Assembly (NCBI GenBank): GCA_018267285.1
Contig: JAFDYU010000002.1
Coordinates: 186,001 to 250,000 of the forward strand
Direction: 5' to 3'
Source: Bacteroidota bacterium
GTDB lineage: Bacteria > Bacteroidota > Bacteroidia > Cytophagales > Cyclobacteriaceae
DNA: 64,000 nucleotides
Part shown: piece after piece, positions 18,970 through 27,693 of the stretch
How the letters are laid out: each line of letters starts with the position of its first letter
Numbering within the stretch: the first letter of the stretch is position 1
Program-made: the position numbers and the translations under genes
The notes under the pieces: model-generated
Databases searched by the model: none
What the model was told of the DNA's origin: nothing
Seen by the model: the letters and a program-made list of their open reading frames with translations, nothing else

Positions 18970-20772
18970 ATGCCCGATATTATTCAACTTCTCCCCGATT
19001 CCATCGCCAATCAAATTGCTGCCGGTGAAGTGGTGCAGCGTCCGGCATCGGCTGTAAAAGAGTTGATGGAAAACGCCATCGATGCGGGGGCTACTTCAAT
19101 AAAACTGATCGTAAAAGAAGCCGGCAAAACATTGTTGCTGGTTATCGACAATGGGCAAGGCATGAGCGAAACGGACGCACGGATGAGCTTAGAGCGCCAC
19201 GCCACTTCAAAAATAAAAACTGCTGAAGATTTATTTCGCCTCCGCACCATGGGCTTTCGCGGAGAAGCATTAGCCTCCATTGCAGCCGTTTCTCAACTGG
19301 AAATAAAAACTAAGCCTCCGCAAGAAGACCTCGGCACGCTTCTCGTTGTGGAAGGATCGGAAGTAAAAAAGCAAGAACCCGTGGCTTGCGAAAAGGGCAC
19401 GAGCATCAGTGTTAAAAATTTATTTTACAACATTCCGGCACGGAGAAATTTTCTGAAATCGAACGGTGTTGAGATGAGCCACATTACAGACGAATTTCAA
19501 CGCCTTGCACTCGCACATCCCGAAATTTCGTTTTCACTGATACAAGATGATGAGCTGGTTATTGATTTGCCCACCGCAAAATTAAGTCAGCGAATTGTAA
19601 GTCTCTTCGGAAAAAATTATCAGAGCCAGCTTGCACCCGTGCAGGAAGAAACATCCTTGCTGAAAATTACCGGCTACATCGGCAGACCCGAGCTCGCAAA
19701 AAAAAAACGGGGCGAGCAGTTTATTTTCGTCAACCAACGTTTTATTAAAAACAATTATCTCGGTTATGCGGTGACGAGCGCCTACGAAGGCCTGCTGCAG
19801 GAAAATCATTTCCCGTTTTATACGCTCTTCATCGACATCGACCCCAAGCACATAGACGTAAATGTGCATCCCACTAAAACAGAAATTAAGTTTGATGATG
19901 AGCGTACGGTTTATGGAATTGTTTGGAGTGCCGTAAAACAAGCGCTTGGTGCGCACAATCTTTCACCGGCTATTGATTTTGCCGCTGATGTAAATCTGAT
20001 GAATAAAATCAGCAACCAGCCGCTTTCGCGCGAACAATATTACAACGAGCAATTTGGCACACTGCAACGTGCAAATTTGCAAAACTGGGATAAGCTGTTT
20101 GAACAAGAAGGGTCGTCTCGGTTGCTCAGCCAATCGAAACAAACCACCTTAAACACGTTGGCAACGGGTGACCAAGCCATTTCCACCAACAAAAATTTAC
20201 AACCTGAATCGGGAACTGGGATTTTCCAATTTCAATTGAAGTATATCGTACAAAGCACCTCGCGGGCAATCTTGTTTATCGACCAGCAGGCAGCCCACGA
20301 ACGAATTCTTTTTGAGAAATATGTGCTTCAGATGAAGGGCACGCCCGGCAACAGCCAGCAAAGCTTGTTTCCGCAAACTGTTTTGCTCAGCCCTCCCGAT
20401 TTAGCCCTCGCTATGGAAATGGAAAAAGAAATCCATGCGCTGGGATTTCGTTTTGAAGTATTTGGAAAAAATACGCTATTGGTTTCGGGCACTCCGGTAG
20501 AAGCGCACGGCAGCGAAAAAGAATTGTTTGAGGGTTTGATCGAACAGTTTAAAAAAAATCAGTCCGAACTTCAACTTCCTTTGCGCGATAACCTGGCTCA
20601 GGCACTCGCCAAACGCACCGGCATAAAAATAGGTCAAAAATTATCTTGTGAAGAAATGGAAGCCATCAGCAGCAGTTTGATGGCTTGCGCTACCCCCAAT
20701 TTTTCTCCCGAAGGAAAGCCAACCTTTTTTACCCTCGACTCGTCTAAGATTGAAAATTATTTTACCCGATAA
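18970..20772 (+). CDS. mutL: DNA mismatch repair protein MutL
   Basis: This 600-residue mismatch-repair ATPase couples MutS to downstream repair. The N-terminal GHKL ATPase is intact: IAAGEVVQRPASAVKELMENAIDAGAT, DNGQGM, GFRGEALASIAAVS, and the transducer KRGEQFIFVNQR and VDVNVHPTKTEIKF. A variable linker covers about 330-415. In the C-terminal dimerisation domain the endonuclease-type motif is DQQAAHERILFE (from D438), with Gln in place of the usual His, and the CPHGRP metal site is replaced by SPEGKP. Nicking activity is therefore uncertain. The next gene starts 2 nt later. Confidence 0.96.
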   Translation: MPDIIQLLPDSIANQIAAGEVVQRPASAVKELMENAIDAGATSIKLIVKEAGKTLLLVIDNGQGMSETDARMSLERHATSKIKTAEDLFRLRTMGFRGEALASIAAVSQLEIKTKPPQEDLGTLLVVEGSEVKKQEPVACEKGTSISVKNLFYNIPARRNFLKSNGVEMSHITDEFQRLALAHPEISFSLIQDDELVIDLPTAKLSQRIVSLFGKNYQSQLAPVQEETSLLKITGYIGRPELAKKKRGEQFIFVNQRFIKNNYLGYAVTSAYEGLLQENHFPFYTLFIDIDPKHIDVNVHPTKTEIKFDDERTVYGIVWSAVKQALGAHNLSPAIDFAADVNLMNKISNQPLSREQYYNEQFGTLQRANLQNWDKLFEQEGSSRLLSQSKQTTLNTLATGDQAISTNKNLQPESGTGIFQFQLKYIVQSTSRAILFIDQQAAHERILFEKYVLQMKGTPGNSQQSLFPQTVLLSPPDLALAMEMEKEIHALGFRFEVFGKNTLLVSGTPVEAHGSEKELFEGLIEQFKKNQSELQLPLRDNLAQALAKRTGIKIGQKLSCEEMEAISSSLMACATPNFSPEGKPTFFTLDSSKIENYFTR

Positions 20773-20774
20773 CT

Positions 20775-21350
20775 ATGTTTAACCTCACACCGCTTGTCCG
20801 CACCCTGATAATAATAAACGTTGTGGTTTTTGTTTTGCAAAATATGTCCGAATATTTCACGGCCTATCTTTCGCTCTGGCCGTTGGGCACTCCGTATTTC
20901 AAGCCCTATCAATTTCTCTCCTATATGTTTGCCCATGGCGGCTTTGGCCACATCTTCTTCAATATGCTTGCCTTTGCTTCGTTTGCACCGATATTGGAAA
21001 GCTATTGGGGCGAAAAGAAATTTTTATTTTTCTATCTCGCCACCGGCATTGGTGCGGGGGTAATTTATGCGGCTGTAAACTATTTTTTATTTCCGGGGCA
21101 GGGCGGGCCTATGCTTGGTGCATCGGGTGCACTGTATGGTGTTTTGATGGCTTTCGGCATGGTGTTTCCAAACATGGAGTTGATGCTGTTGTTTCCGCCC
21201 ATACCCATCAAAGCAAAATACATGGTGTTCGTAATTGGGGGCATCACGTATTTTATGGATCACTCGGGTAGCGTGGCCCACCTTGCACACTTTGGTGGTG
21301 CTTTCGTTGCATTTATTATTATCAGCTATTGGCGTAGTTCGGGAAAGTAA
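20775..21350 (+). CDS. Rhomboid family intramembrane serine protease
   Basis: This 191-residue, six-helix membrane protein would cleave substrates within the membrane. It carries the catalytic GASG (S117), the His of the dyad in HLAHFGGA (H172), and the oxyanion-side HGGFGHIFFNM in helix 2. This is a minimal rhomboid without extra domains. It is 2 nt downstream of mutL and likely co-transcribed with it; a second rhomboid follows. Confidence 0.93.
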   Translation: MFNLTPLVRTLIIINVVVFVLQNMSEYFTAYLSLWPLGTPYFKPYQFLSYMFAHGGFGHIFFNMLAFASFAPILESYWGEKKFLFFYLATGIGAGVIYAAVNYFLFPGQGGPMLGASGALYGVLMAFGMVFPNMELMLLFPPIPIKAKYMVFVIGGITYFMDHSGSVAHLAHFGGAFVAFIIISYWRSSGK

Positions 21351-21429
21351 TTTCTCTTGATCTATTAGCTAATTAGTCGATCGTAAAAAAATTTTATCTT
21401 TAACATCATAAATCGGTAAATACAATCAG

Positions 21430-22317
21430 GTGTTCGAAGAATTTAAAAACGCTTTCAACCGGCAAAACAACGCCCACATACAGTTGATCATCATCAATGT
21501 GGTGGTGTTTGTAGTGCTCGGTATTTTAATGGTGCTGCCTACTATATTCGGGTTCGAAAATATTTTTTCTGTAGTTCACCGGCAGTTTGTTATCCCGCCT
21601 ACGTTTTCAGAATTTATTTCTCGTCCCTGGACGATCATCACGTACTCCTTCGCTCACGACTTGAGGGGATTGTTCCACATCCTTTTCAACATGTTGGCTT
21701 TGTATTGGTTTGGAAAATTGTTTGCCGAATATCTCGGCAGCGATAAGCTGATTGCCTTGTATGTTTTAGGCGCGCTAACGGCCGCAGGCTTCTACTTGTT
21801 AATGTTTAATACCGTACCTTTTTTTGTGGCGCAAGCCAATAGTTTTCCGGGTATGGTTGGTGCTTCAGGAGCCATCTTTGCCATTATGGTAGGTGCAGCC
21901 ACGCTCCTGCCCGACTACACGTTTTATTTGTTGTTCTTTGGCCCGGTGCGGATTAAATACATTGCTGCTGTTTATATTTTTATTTCTTTTCTCGGAACCG
22001 TTGGGTCGAATGCGGGTGGCAATATCGCTCACCTGGGCGGGGCGCTAATGGGTTATGTGTACATCAAACAGTTGCAGGCGGGTGTAAATTGGGGAAGTTG
22101 GATTACCGTTACCCTCGACTGGTTTAAAAATTTATTTAAACCTCGCACCCGGGTGAAAGTGAGCTACCGAAAAGATGAACCCAAAACAAAACCGGCCAAG
22201 CCAACGAAAGCATCGCAAGATGAGATTGATGCCATACTCGACAAAATTTCTGATCGTGGTTACGAAAGCCTGAGTAAAGACGAAAAAGAAAAACTCTTTA
22301 ACGCGAGCAAAAAGTAG
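21430..22317 (+). CDS. Rhomboid family protease with C-terminal extension
   Basis: This 295-residue rhomboid starts with GTG. It has the GASG serine (S146), the His of the dyad in NIAHLGGA (H201), and the helix-2 motif FHILFNMLALYWFG. After the sixth helix comes a basic cytoplasmic tail (about 225-295), Lys-rich, ending in a short helix (DEIDAILDKISDRGYESLSKDEKEKLF) found in many Bacteroidota rhomboids. It lies 79 nt after the first rhomboid. Substrates are unknown. Confidence 0.92.
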   Translation: MFEEFKNAFNRQNNAHIQLIIINVVVFVVLGILMVLPTIFGFENIFSVVHRQFVIPPTFSEFISRPWTIITYSFAHDLRGLFHILFNMLALYWFGKLFAEYLGSDKLIALYVLGALTAAGFYLLMFNTVPFFVAQANSFPGMVGASGAIFAIMVGAATLLPDYTFYLLFFGPVRIKYIAAVYIFISFLGTVGSNAGGNIAHLGGALMGYVYIKQLQAGVNWGSWITVTLDWFKNLFKPRTRVKVSYRKDEPKTKPAKPTKASQDEIDAILDKISDRGYESLSKDEKEKLFNASKK

Positions 22318-22376
22318 TTGACAACCAATAGTTCGTAGTTCAATCCAGCAGCATTAAAATAAAACAAAGTAACGTT

Positions 22377-23027
22377 GTGGAATTAATCGATCTGAGTCAT
22401 TGCATTGAAGATGGCATGATTACGTACAAAGGCTTGCCGGCACCTATCATCTGCGATTATCTGAGCCGCGAGGATTCGCGAAAAAATTATGCTCCGGGCA
22501 CCGAATTTCAGATTGGAAAAATTGAAATAGTTGCCAACACCGGAACGTACCTCGATTGCCCGTTTCATCGCTATGCCGAGGGCAACGATCTTTCTCAGAT
22601 TCGGCTTGAGCAACTGGCTGACCTTAACGGGATTTTGATAGACGTTGAAGGCATTCAATCCATCGGCAAAAGTTTCTTCGAAGGAAAAGATATTTCGGGA
22701 AAGGCCGTGTTGGTTCATACAGGATGGAGCAGGCATTGGCGCACGGACACCTACTTTGAAAACCATCCTTTTATCACAGCCGAAGCTGCCAATTATTTGG
22801 TTTCAAAAAAAGTAGTTTTGGTGGGCATCGACAGCCACAACATTGACGACACGCGCACCAACACCCGGCCTGTACACAGTGTGTTATTGAAAAATGAAAT
22901 TCTGATCGTAGAGCACATGACCAACCTACGTTCGCTTGTCAGGAAAAATTTTAAATTTACCGCAGTACCACCAAAATTTGTGGGGGTGGGCACTTTTGCC
23001 GTAAGGGCGTTTGCCACTATTATTTAA
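22377..23027 (+). CDS. Cyclase/kynurenine-formamidase family metal hydrolase
   Basis: This 216-residue protein of the cyclase fold starts with GTG. Typical family members have the metal motif HxGTHxDxPxH. Here it reads NTGTYLDCPFH (54-64), so two of the histidines are N54 and Y58, while D60 and H64 remain. A further conserved region is VGIDSHNIDDTR. Similar 'NTGTY' proteins exist as a subgroup of the family. The reaction is probably amide or lactone hydrolysis but the substrate is unknown. Its stop nearly touches the stop of the convergent gene. Confidence 0.8.
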   Translation: MELIDLSHCIEDGMITYKGLPAPIICDYLSREDSRKNYAPGTEFQIGKIEIVANTGTYLDCPFHRYAEGNDLSQIRLEQLADLNGILIDVEGIQSIGKSFFEGKDISGKAVLVHTGWSRHWRTDTYFENHPFITAEAANYLVSKKVVLVGIDSHNIDDTRTNTRPVHSVLLKNEILIVEHMTNLRSLVRKNFKFTAVPPKFVGVGTFAVRAFATII

Positions 23028-23028
23028 A

Positions 23029-24981
23029 TTATTTCTTCTTCAAGACGATTTGTGATTCCTGCGTTTGGATGATGCGCGAAAATAATTCTTTTAGTGAATG
23101 ATATTCTGCTGCCGAATAAACAGGCTTATTCAATGTGAGATTACTCGTCATCTGGATTTTATTATTTAATACAGATGTATTGAAAAAATAGCTCCCTCCC
23201 CTTTGTGCCAAACTCATTGCGGTATTTCTTGGTAATTCATCGGCTGTGTATTCAGTCGGAATTTGGAGAGAGAACATGATTATTTCCTCCAGAGGTGCGC
23301 CAAAATCAACGGGAAAATTTCGTTCGGGTGAGCGGAATGGATTTTTTTCCCAGCGCCCAACAATAAATGGAGAAAAATAAATAATACTTGCATTAGTAGT
23401 TTCTGTGAAGTCAATCTGGTAAATCTCTGTGAAGGGCTTCTCTAACGAATCTACTCCTTGACAGGCATAATCCTTCACTTCGAAGGCATTCCATTTCTTA
23501 GCTTGTTCTTTCCAATAGTCTTCCCTAGTAGAAAATGAGAAATATTTTTTTCGTTGCTCAAAAGCATCGTAGCCATCGTGTGTCACCTTCATTGTGCCTA
23601 CTAGTTTCCCATCCTTTGAGTTTAGAACAATTTCAGTTACACTTTTGTCTTTGACTTTTGGTTTCAAATCTACCCAATCAGACACCTTGCCAATAATTCT
23701 CACTTTGCCATTGAGGCAGCGTTCGGGCACAAACCCAAAAGGATGAAGCGGGTGTGTTGCATCGAGCCAAAATTGCTCAGTCCCAATAGTCAACCTTGCA
23801 ATCACATAATTAAAATCTGACATCACCGGGTGAAGCATCACTGGGAGCCCATTATCACGTGTTGAAACAAGTGCGGGCTCTACTTGTAGCCCAGCTGCTT
23901 GAAGCGCACCCACCAACGATAAGTTAATGTCGGCAACATTTCCTTTCTTGGCTTGATACGCTTTCTTCACTCCGAGATCGCTGTATTTGCCATACACATC
24001 ATTCCAGATATAATATTTCTTAATTGTGTTAAAAATGTTTTTTGCTTGGGCTAGTGGGTCTGTCAGTTCCGTAGTTACCATTTTCACTTGATCTGCCCAA
24101 ATTTTACGTGCTTGTTTGATTTGATCTCCAAAAAATTCACTTCTCTGTAGTTTTTCATTTACATCTTTCCACTCTTCGGTATATTTAACAACAGTGCCAT
24201 TAAATTTTTTTACTTCTGAAAGCTCGAAATGTACAGACGATATAAAATTGTTTTTGGCGGTCATATATTTTTCTTCTTTAAATGCCGGAATGTCTTTAAT
24301 TGCATACTTGAAAAAAGCACAGTCCGCCATCATCCCCCCACCGGGTGAATAACAATCTTTATCAATACTCGATTCATTTTTTGAAAGTGCTAAGGGGCCT
24401 CGCAAAACTATATTATAGACATAGTTACCGGGGATCCTTGCCCAAAATTCGCTGTACACTTTGGGAATATCAGATTGGAATTCCCACGTATGCCAATTAA
24501 AAATGAAGGGGGACTCGAGAACATAATGAATTTCGATGATGCTCCCTATTTTAACATTGGGTAGCGTGAATTTTTTGAGGTCGTAATATTTATTTCGGTT
24601 TTCAGTAAAAATGCTTTTTGAATCAACTTTAGATTCTTTTATAGAGTTATTCTCGTAATTAAAAGTTGAAGCTTGGATCTCTCGAATTTCTTCTCGAACA
24701 GATTTATCTACACGAAGAGGTATTTCAAAATTAGCTTGCTCGAAGCCTTCTCGTTTCAAAATTTTTATCTTAACATGATAATCGAATACAAGGTTGGAGT
24801 TTTCATCATTGCTGATTCGGGTTTCGGCAAACTCATTGAGCACCAAGGCCGAGGCAGAAGTATCTTTAGCATATTTTTTCATATCTAAATTTGCATAGGT
24901 AATGCTGCCGAATGGGAATCCATTTTGTGATTGAGCTGAAAGAACGGAAGGGATAAGAAACAGAAAAAATAGGAAACGCAT
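23029..24981 (-). CDS. DUF3857 / transglutaminase-like exported protein
   Basis: The 650-residue form starts at the ATG at 24981, which gives a clean signal peptide (MRFLFFLFLIPSVLSAQ). The frame extends 14 codons upstream to 25023, but that adds a non-signal segment. Residues up to about 270 form a DUF3857 beta-sandwich, followed by a transglutaminase-like domain (about 310-440). Where active enzymes have Cys, this protein has KKGNVADINLSLVGAL; the later NYVIARL and FWLDATHP correspond to the His/Asp strands. It is probably non-catalytic. Location should be the periplasm or cell surface; the function of this family is not established. Confidence 0.82.
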   Translation of the reverse strand: MRFLFFLFLIPSVLSAQSQNGFPFGSITYANLDMKKYAKDTSASALVLNEFAETRISNDENSNLVFDYHVKIKILKREGFEQANFEIPLRVDKSVREEIREIQASTFNYENNSIKESKVDSKSIFTENRNKYYDLKKFTLPNVKIGSIIEIHYVLESPFIFNWHTWEFQSDIPKVYSEFWARIPGNYVYNIVLRGPLALSKNESSIDKDCYSPGGGMMADCAFFKYAIKDIPAFKEEKYMTAKNNFISSVHFELSEVKKFNGTVVKYTEEWKDVNEKLQRSEFFGDQIKQARKIWADQVKMVTTELTDPLAQAKNIFNTIKKYYIWNDVYGKYSDLGVKKAYQAKKGNVADINLSLVGALQAAGLQVEPALVSTRDNGLPVMLHPVMSDFNYVIARLTIGTEQFWLDATHPLHPFGFVPERCLNGKVRIIGKVSDWVDLKPKVKDKSVTEIVLNSKDGKLVGTMKVTHDGYDAFEQRKKYFSFSTREDYWKEQAKKWNAFEVKDYACQGVDSLEKPFTEIYQIDFTETTNASIIYFSPFIVGRWEKNPFRSPERNFPVDFGAPLEEIIMFSLQIPTEYTADELPRNTAMSLAQRGGSYFFNTSVLNNKIQMTSNLTLNKPVYSAAEYHSLKELFSRIIQTQESQIVLKKK

Positions 24982-25070
24982 AAATTCTAAAATTGGCCGC
25001 AAATATACTATTTTTGACACCACCCTACATCTCTCTCAATCTTACATAAAGCTCAATTATAAAAACTTGT

Positions 25071-26189
25071 TTAAAGCATTTTTTTATACACCCGATAACG
25101 TTTGTAAATTTTACCTCCTACGTTCTCGCACTCGGCACGCATACGTTTGTTGCTTTCCAAAATCAGGTGGCTGTCCATGGTTTCGAGGTTGTGGGCAGCG
25201 GCAGTCTGCATAAGCGACTTTCCCAAAAGGGCTGTTAACCCCTTACCTCGGTAGGTAGGTTTAACTGCACCCAACAGTAGGTCAAGTTGCTTGGTTCTTT
25301 TTGCCGACCTGAGGATATGTATAAACCCAAAAGGGAAAAGCCGGCCGCGAGCCCGTTGTATTCCCTTGCTCATATCGGGCATGGAAACCACAAACGCAAT
25401 CACTTCATTAGTTGAGTCGGTAATAATTTTTACAAAAGCCGGGTTGAGTATCGGTAAATACTGTGCTGCAAATTTTTTCATTTCAGTTTCAGTCATGGGC
25501 ACAAACCCAAAGAGCGGTGCATAGCACTCGTTTACCAACCGAAACACCGGTATAATGTACGGTCTGAGTTTTGCTTTGGACGTAAACTCTATCAGCTTGA
25601 TATTTTTGTTGTTTAAAACACGCTCGCTGATCCGGGAGAGGATCGGAGGAATATTTTTTGGTATTGGCATGGAGTACGAAACGCAATCCAATTCTTTTTC
25701 ATATCCCCGACTCTCTACCAATTTTTGCAGGTACGGTGGGTTGGTGGGCGTGGCAATAACCGGTAAATATTCAAAACCCTCAATCTGCAAACCTTGCGGA
25801 TCTTTATCGGAAAACCCATAGGGCCCTATTATTTTTTCCATTCCGTTTAGCCTTGCCCATAGTTCAATTTTTTCAAGCAGTGCATGAGCTATCTCCGGAT
25901 CGTTGGCACAATCGAGGTTGAAGAACCGTGCCGTTTTTTCGTTAAGCTGATCGTTGTACTTTCTGTTGATGATCCCCATAATTCGGCCTTCTGCTTTACC
26001 GTTTTTGTACACCATCAATCGGATAGTCTCTGCATATTCGAGGGGCGAATTTTTTTTAGGGTTATGGAAAGCAAATTCATCGGCATAAATAGGCGGAACC
26101 CAATGCGTATATGTTTTGTAAAGAGACTCCGGATAAAAGATGTACTTCTTTATATCCGAATACGTGGTGATCTCCCGAACTTCAATCAT
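25071..26189 (-). CDS. GNAT-like protein
   Basis: The 372-residue chain has an N-terminal region starting IEVREITTYSDIKKYI and a central FGFSDKDPQGLQIEGFEY. A C-terminal segment (AVKPTYRGKGLTALLGKSLM) looks like the acyl-CoA-binding motif A of GNAT acetyltransferases. The substrate is unknown. It follows an M42-type peptidase with a 10-nt gap on the same strand, so the two are probably co-transcribed. Confidence 0.65.
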   Translation of the reverse strand: MIEVREITTYSDIKKYIFYPESLYKTYTHWVPPIYADEFAFHNPKKNSPLEYAETIRLMVYKNGKAEGRIMGIINRKYNDQLNEKTARFFNLDCANDPEIAHALLEKIELWARLNGMEKIIGPYGFSDKDPQGLQIEGFEYLPVIATPTNPPYLQKLVESRGYEKELDCVSYSMPIPKNIPPILSRISERVLNNKNIKLIEFTSKAKLRPYIIPVFRLVNECYAPLFGFVPMTETEMKKFAAQYLPILNPAFVKIITDSTNEVIAFVVSMPDMSKGIQRARGRLFPFGFIHILRSAKRTKQLDLLLGAVKPTYRGKGLTALLGKSLMQTAAAHNLETMDSHLILESNKRMRAECENVGGKIYKRYRVYKKML

Positions 26190-26199
26190 GTTTGTATGC

Positions 26200-27141
26200 T
26201 TACAGGTTTTTCATGGCAACCCGGTAAAGAGCGATCATCGAATCGATGTCTTTTTTATGAACTTTTTCGTGGGGGGTATGTGCACCGTATTCGGGTGCGC
26301 CCACAAAACACCAATCGAAAGGAAGGTTGCCACGCTGCAGCTCGCCCCCATCGCTTGAGCCGGAACCTTCTACTTCAAGCTGAAATGGAATTTCATTTTT
26401 ATGGGCTATGGAAATTATTTTCTCAACAAAATTTCTACGCGGAATGTTTCTGTCGCGAAGCGAGATAACAACACCTTTGCCGTGTTCCACACCGTCCGTA
26501 ACCCAGGTGATATCCGAAATCAAAGCCTGTCTCACCTTCCACTTTGTGTAAATGTACTCGGCCAGGTAACCCACCGAACCGCCCCCGTGTTCTTCCCAAC
26601 AACTGAAAACGATCACTCCATCTTTCAGTGTTTTTGCAACTTGCAAGGCATTGAAAATACCGAGTCGGTTATCGAGGTAAGGCGATTGAATGAAATCGGT
26701 TGTGTCTCGGAAATCAATTTTGTAGGTAAGCGAAGTGCCCCGATCGATCGGTCGACCGAATTTATAGAGCGCATGGTTCTCTTGGTCGTATTCAAGTTCG
26801 CACTCTATTTCGCCTTTGGAATCTTTACCCACCAACTTTGTTCTTGCTTCTGCATCGGGGCTACCGATGGATATAAGCTGGTTAAAATACCGCACGGTAA
26901 AACCAACGGTATCCATGTGCGCAAATATTGCGGTGCGAGGGTTACCGAATTTTAAGATCAAGCAATCTTGAAATTCATCGCCTTCTATAATTTCAGGCTC
27001 TGCTGCCCAACTGCGTTTTTCTTTGTGGATGTAATCGAGTAAAAATTCCTTAACTGTTGCCTCCTGGCCCGAAGGTGCTTGAATTTCGCATAGTTTCTTG
27101 AGGAGCTGGTATTCGCTATTATTTTTTGAGGAAACTTTCAT
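26200..27141 (-). CDS. M42/M20-type metallo-aminopeptidase
   Basis: This 313-residue dinuclear zinc peptidase has its ligands in the expected order: AHMD (H75, D77), LDNR (D157), the Glu pair CWEEHGG (E183, E184), SDIT (D210) and the late His in GAHTPHEKV (H288). The pattern fits the M42 glutamyl-aminopeptidase group best, although the chain is a little short. The N-terminal SEYQLLKKLCEIQAPSGQE is typical of these peptidases. It is cytoplasmic, with no signal peptide. Confidence 0.85.
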   Translation of the reverse strand: MKVSSKNNSEYQLLKKLCEIQAPSGQEATVKEFLLDYIHKEKRSWAAEPEIIEGDEFQDCLILKFGNPRTAIFAHMDTVGFTVRYFNQLISIGSPDAEARTKLVGKDSKGEIECELEYDQENHALYKFGRPIDRGTSLTYKIDFRDTTDFIQSPYLDNRLGIFNALQVAKTLKDGVIVFSCWEEHGGGSVGYLAEYIYTKWKVRQALISDITWVTDGVEHGKGVVISLRDRNIPRRNFVEKIISIAHKNEIPFQLEVEGSGSSDGGELQRGNLPFDWCFVGAPEYGAHTPHEKVHKKDIDSMIALYRVAMKNL

Positions 27142-27204
27142 CCGTTCGCTACTTTGTCTTAATTTTCACGAAGTTAATTTTCATTTTTGATTTGCGATGG
27201 CGAA

Positions 27205-27678
27205 ATGACCGAAGAAATTCTCAAAGTTTTTCAAGTATTTTTCTGGAGCGCCATCAAATTTATTTTGGGGCCAATGCTCGGCTATATTACCCATCTTCAT
27301 TTTCTGGCTACTTTTTTTGCTACCGTTGCGGGCATGATGTTTAGTGTTGTGGCATTCACCTATTTTGGCGATTGGCTTCGTAAAAAATTATTAAATCGTT
27401 TTTTCAAAAATAAAGAGCACGAAGAACAAAAACATTCGCGGCTACGCAATTTCATCATAAAATATGGCCTTGGAGGTGTAGCTTTTCTTACCCCGCTCTT
27501 TCTTACTCCGATCGGAGGAACGATCCTTGCCGTAAGCCTGGGCAAAACCAAAAATAAAATTCTTTTTTTTATGCTCGTTAGTGCCACGGCCTGGTCGCTG
27601 GCTTTTACTTCGGTGGTCTATTGGCTTGGTCCAAAAATTTTAAAGTGGTTTGATGTCATCAAATATTTTTTCAGCTAA
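27205..27678 (+). CDS. Small multi-TM protein, small-multidrug-export-like
   Basis: The protein has 157 residues from the ATG at 27205; a TTG at 27187 would add six. It has about four hydrophobic segments, a basic cytoplasmic loop (RKKLLNRFFKNKEHEEQKHSR) and a Pro/Gly-rich re-entrant-like stretch (GGVAFLTPLFLTPIGG). This resembles the small multidrug export (Sm_multidrug_ex) family, but I cannot confirm it. It runs convergent with the CoA-transferase gene. Confidence 0.65.
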   Translation: MTEEILKVFQVFFWSAIKFILGPMLGYITHLHFLATFFATVAGMMFSVVAFTYFGDWLRKKLLNRFFKNKEHEEQKHSRLRNFIIKYGLGGVAFLTPLFLTPIGGTILAVSLGKTKNKILFFMLVSATAWSLAFTSVVYWLGPKILKWFDVIKYFFS

Positions 27679-27693
27679 CTGTATTCGTTCCTC

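Noticed and set aside
26401-26955. Antisense frame (184 codons) across the M42-type peptidase
   Set aside because: The peptidase frame holds all metal ligands in order; the antisense frame shows no family features.
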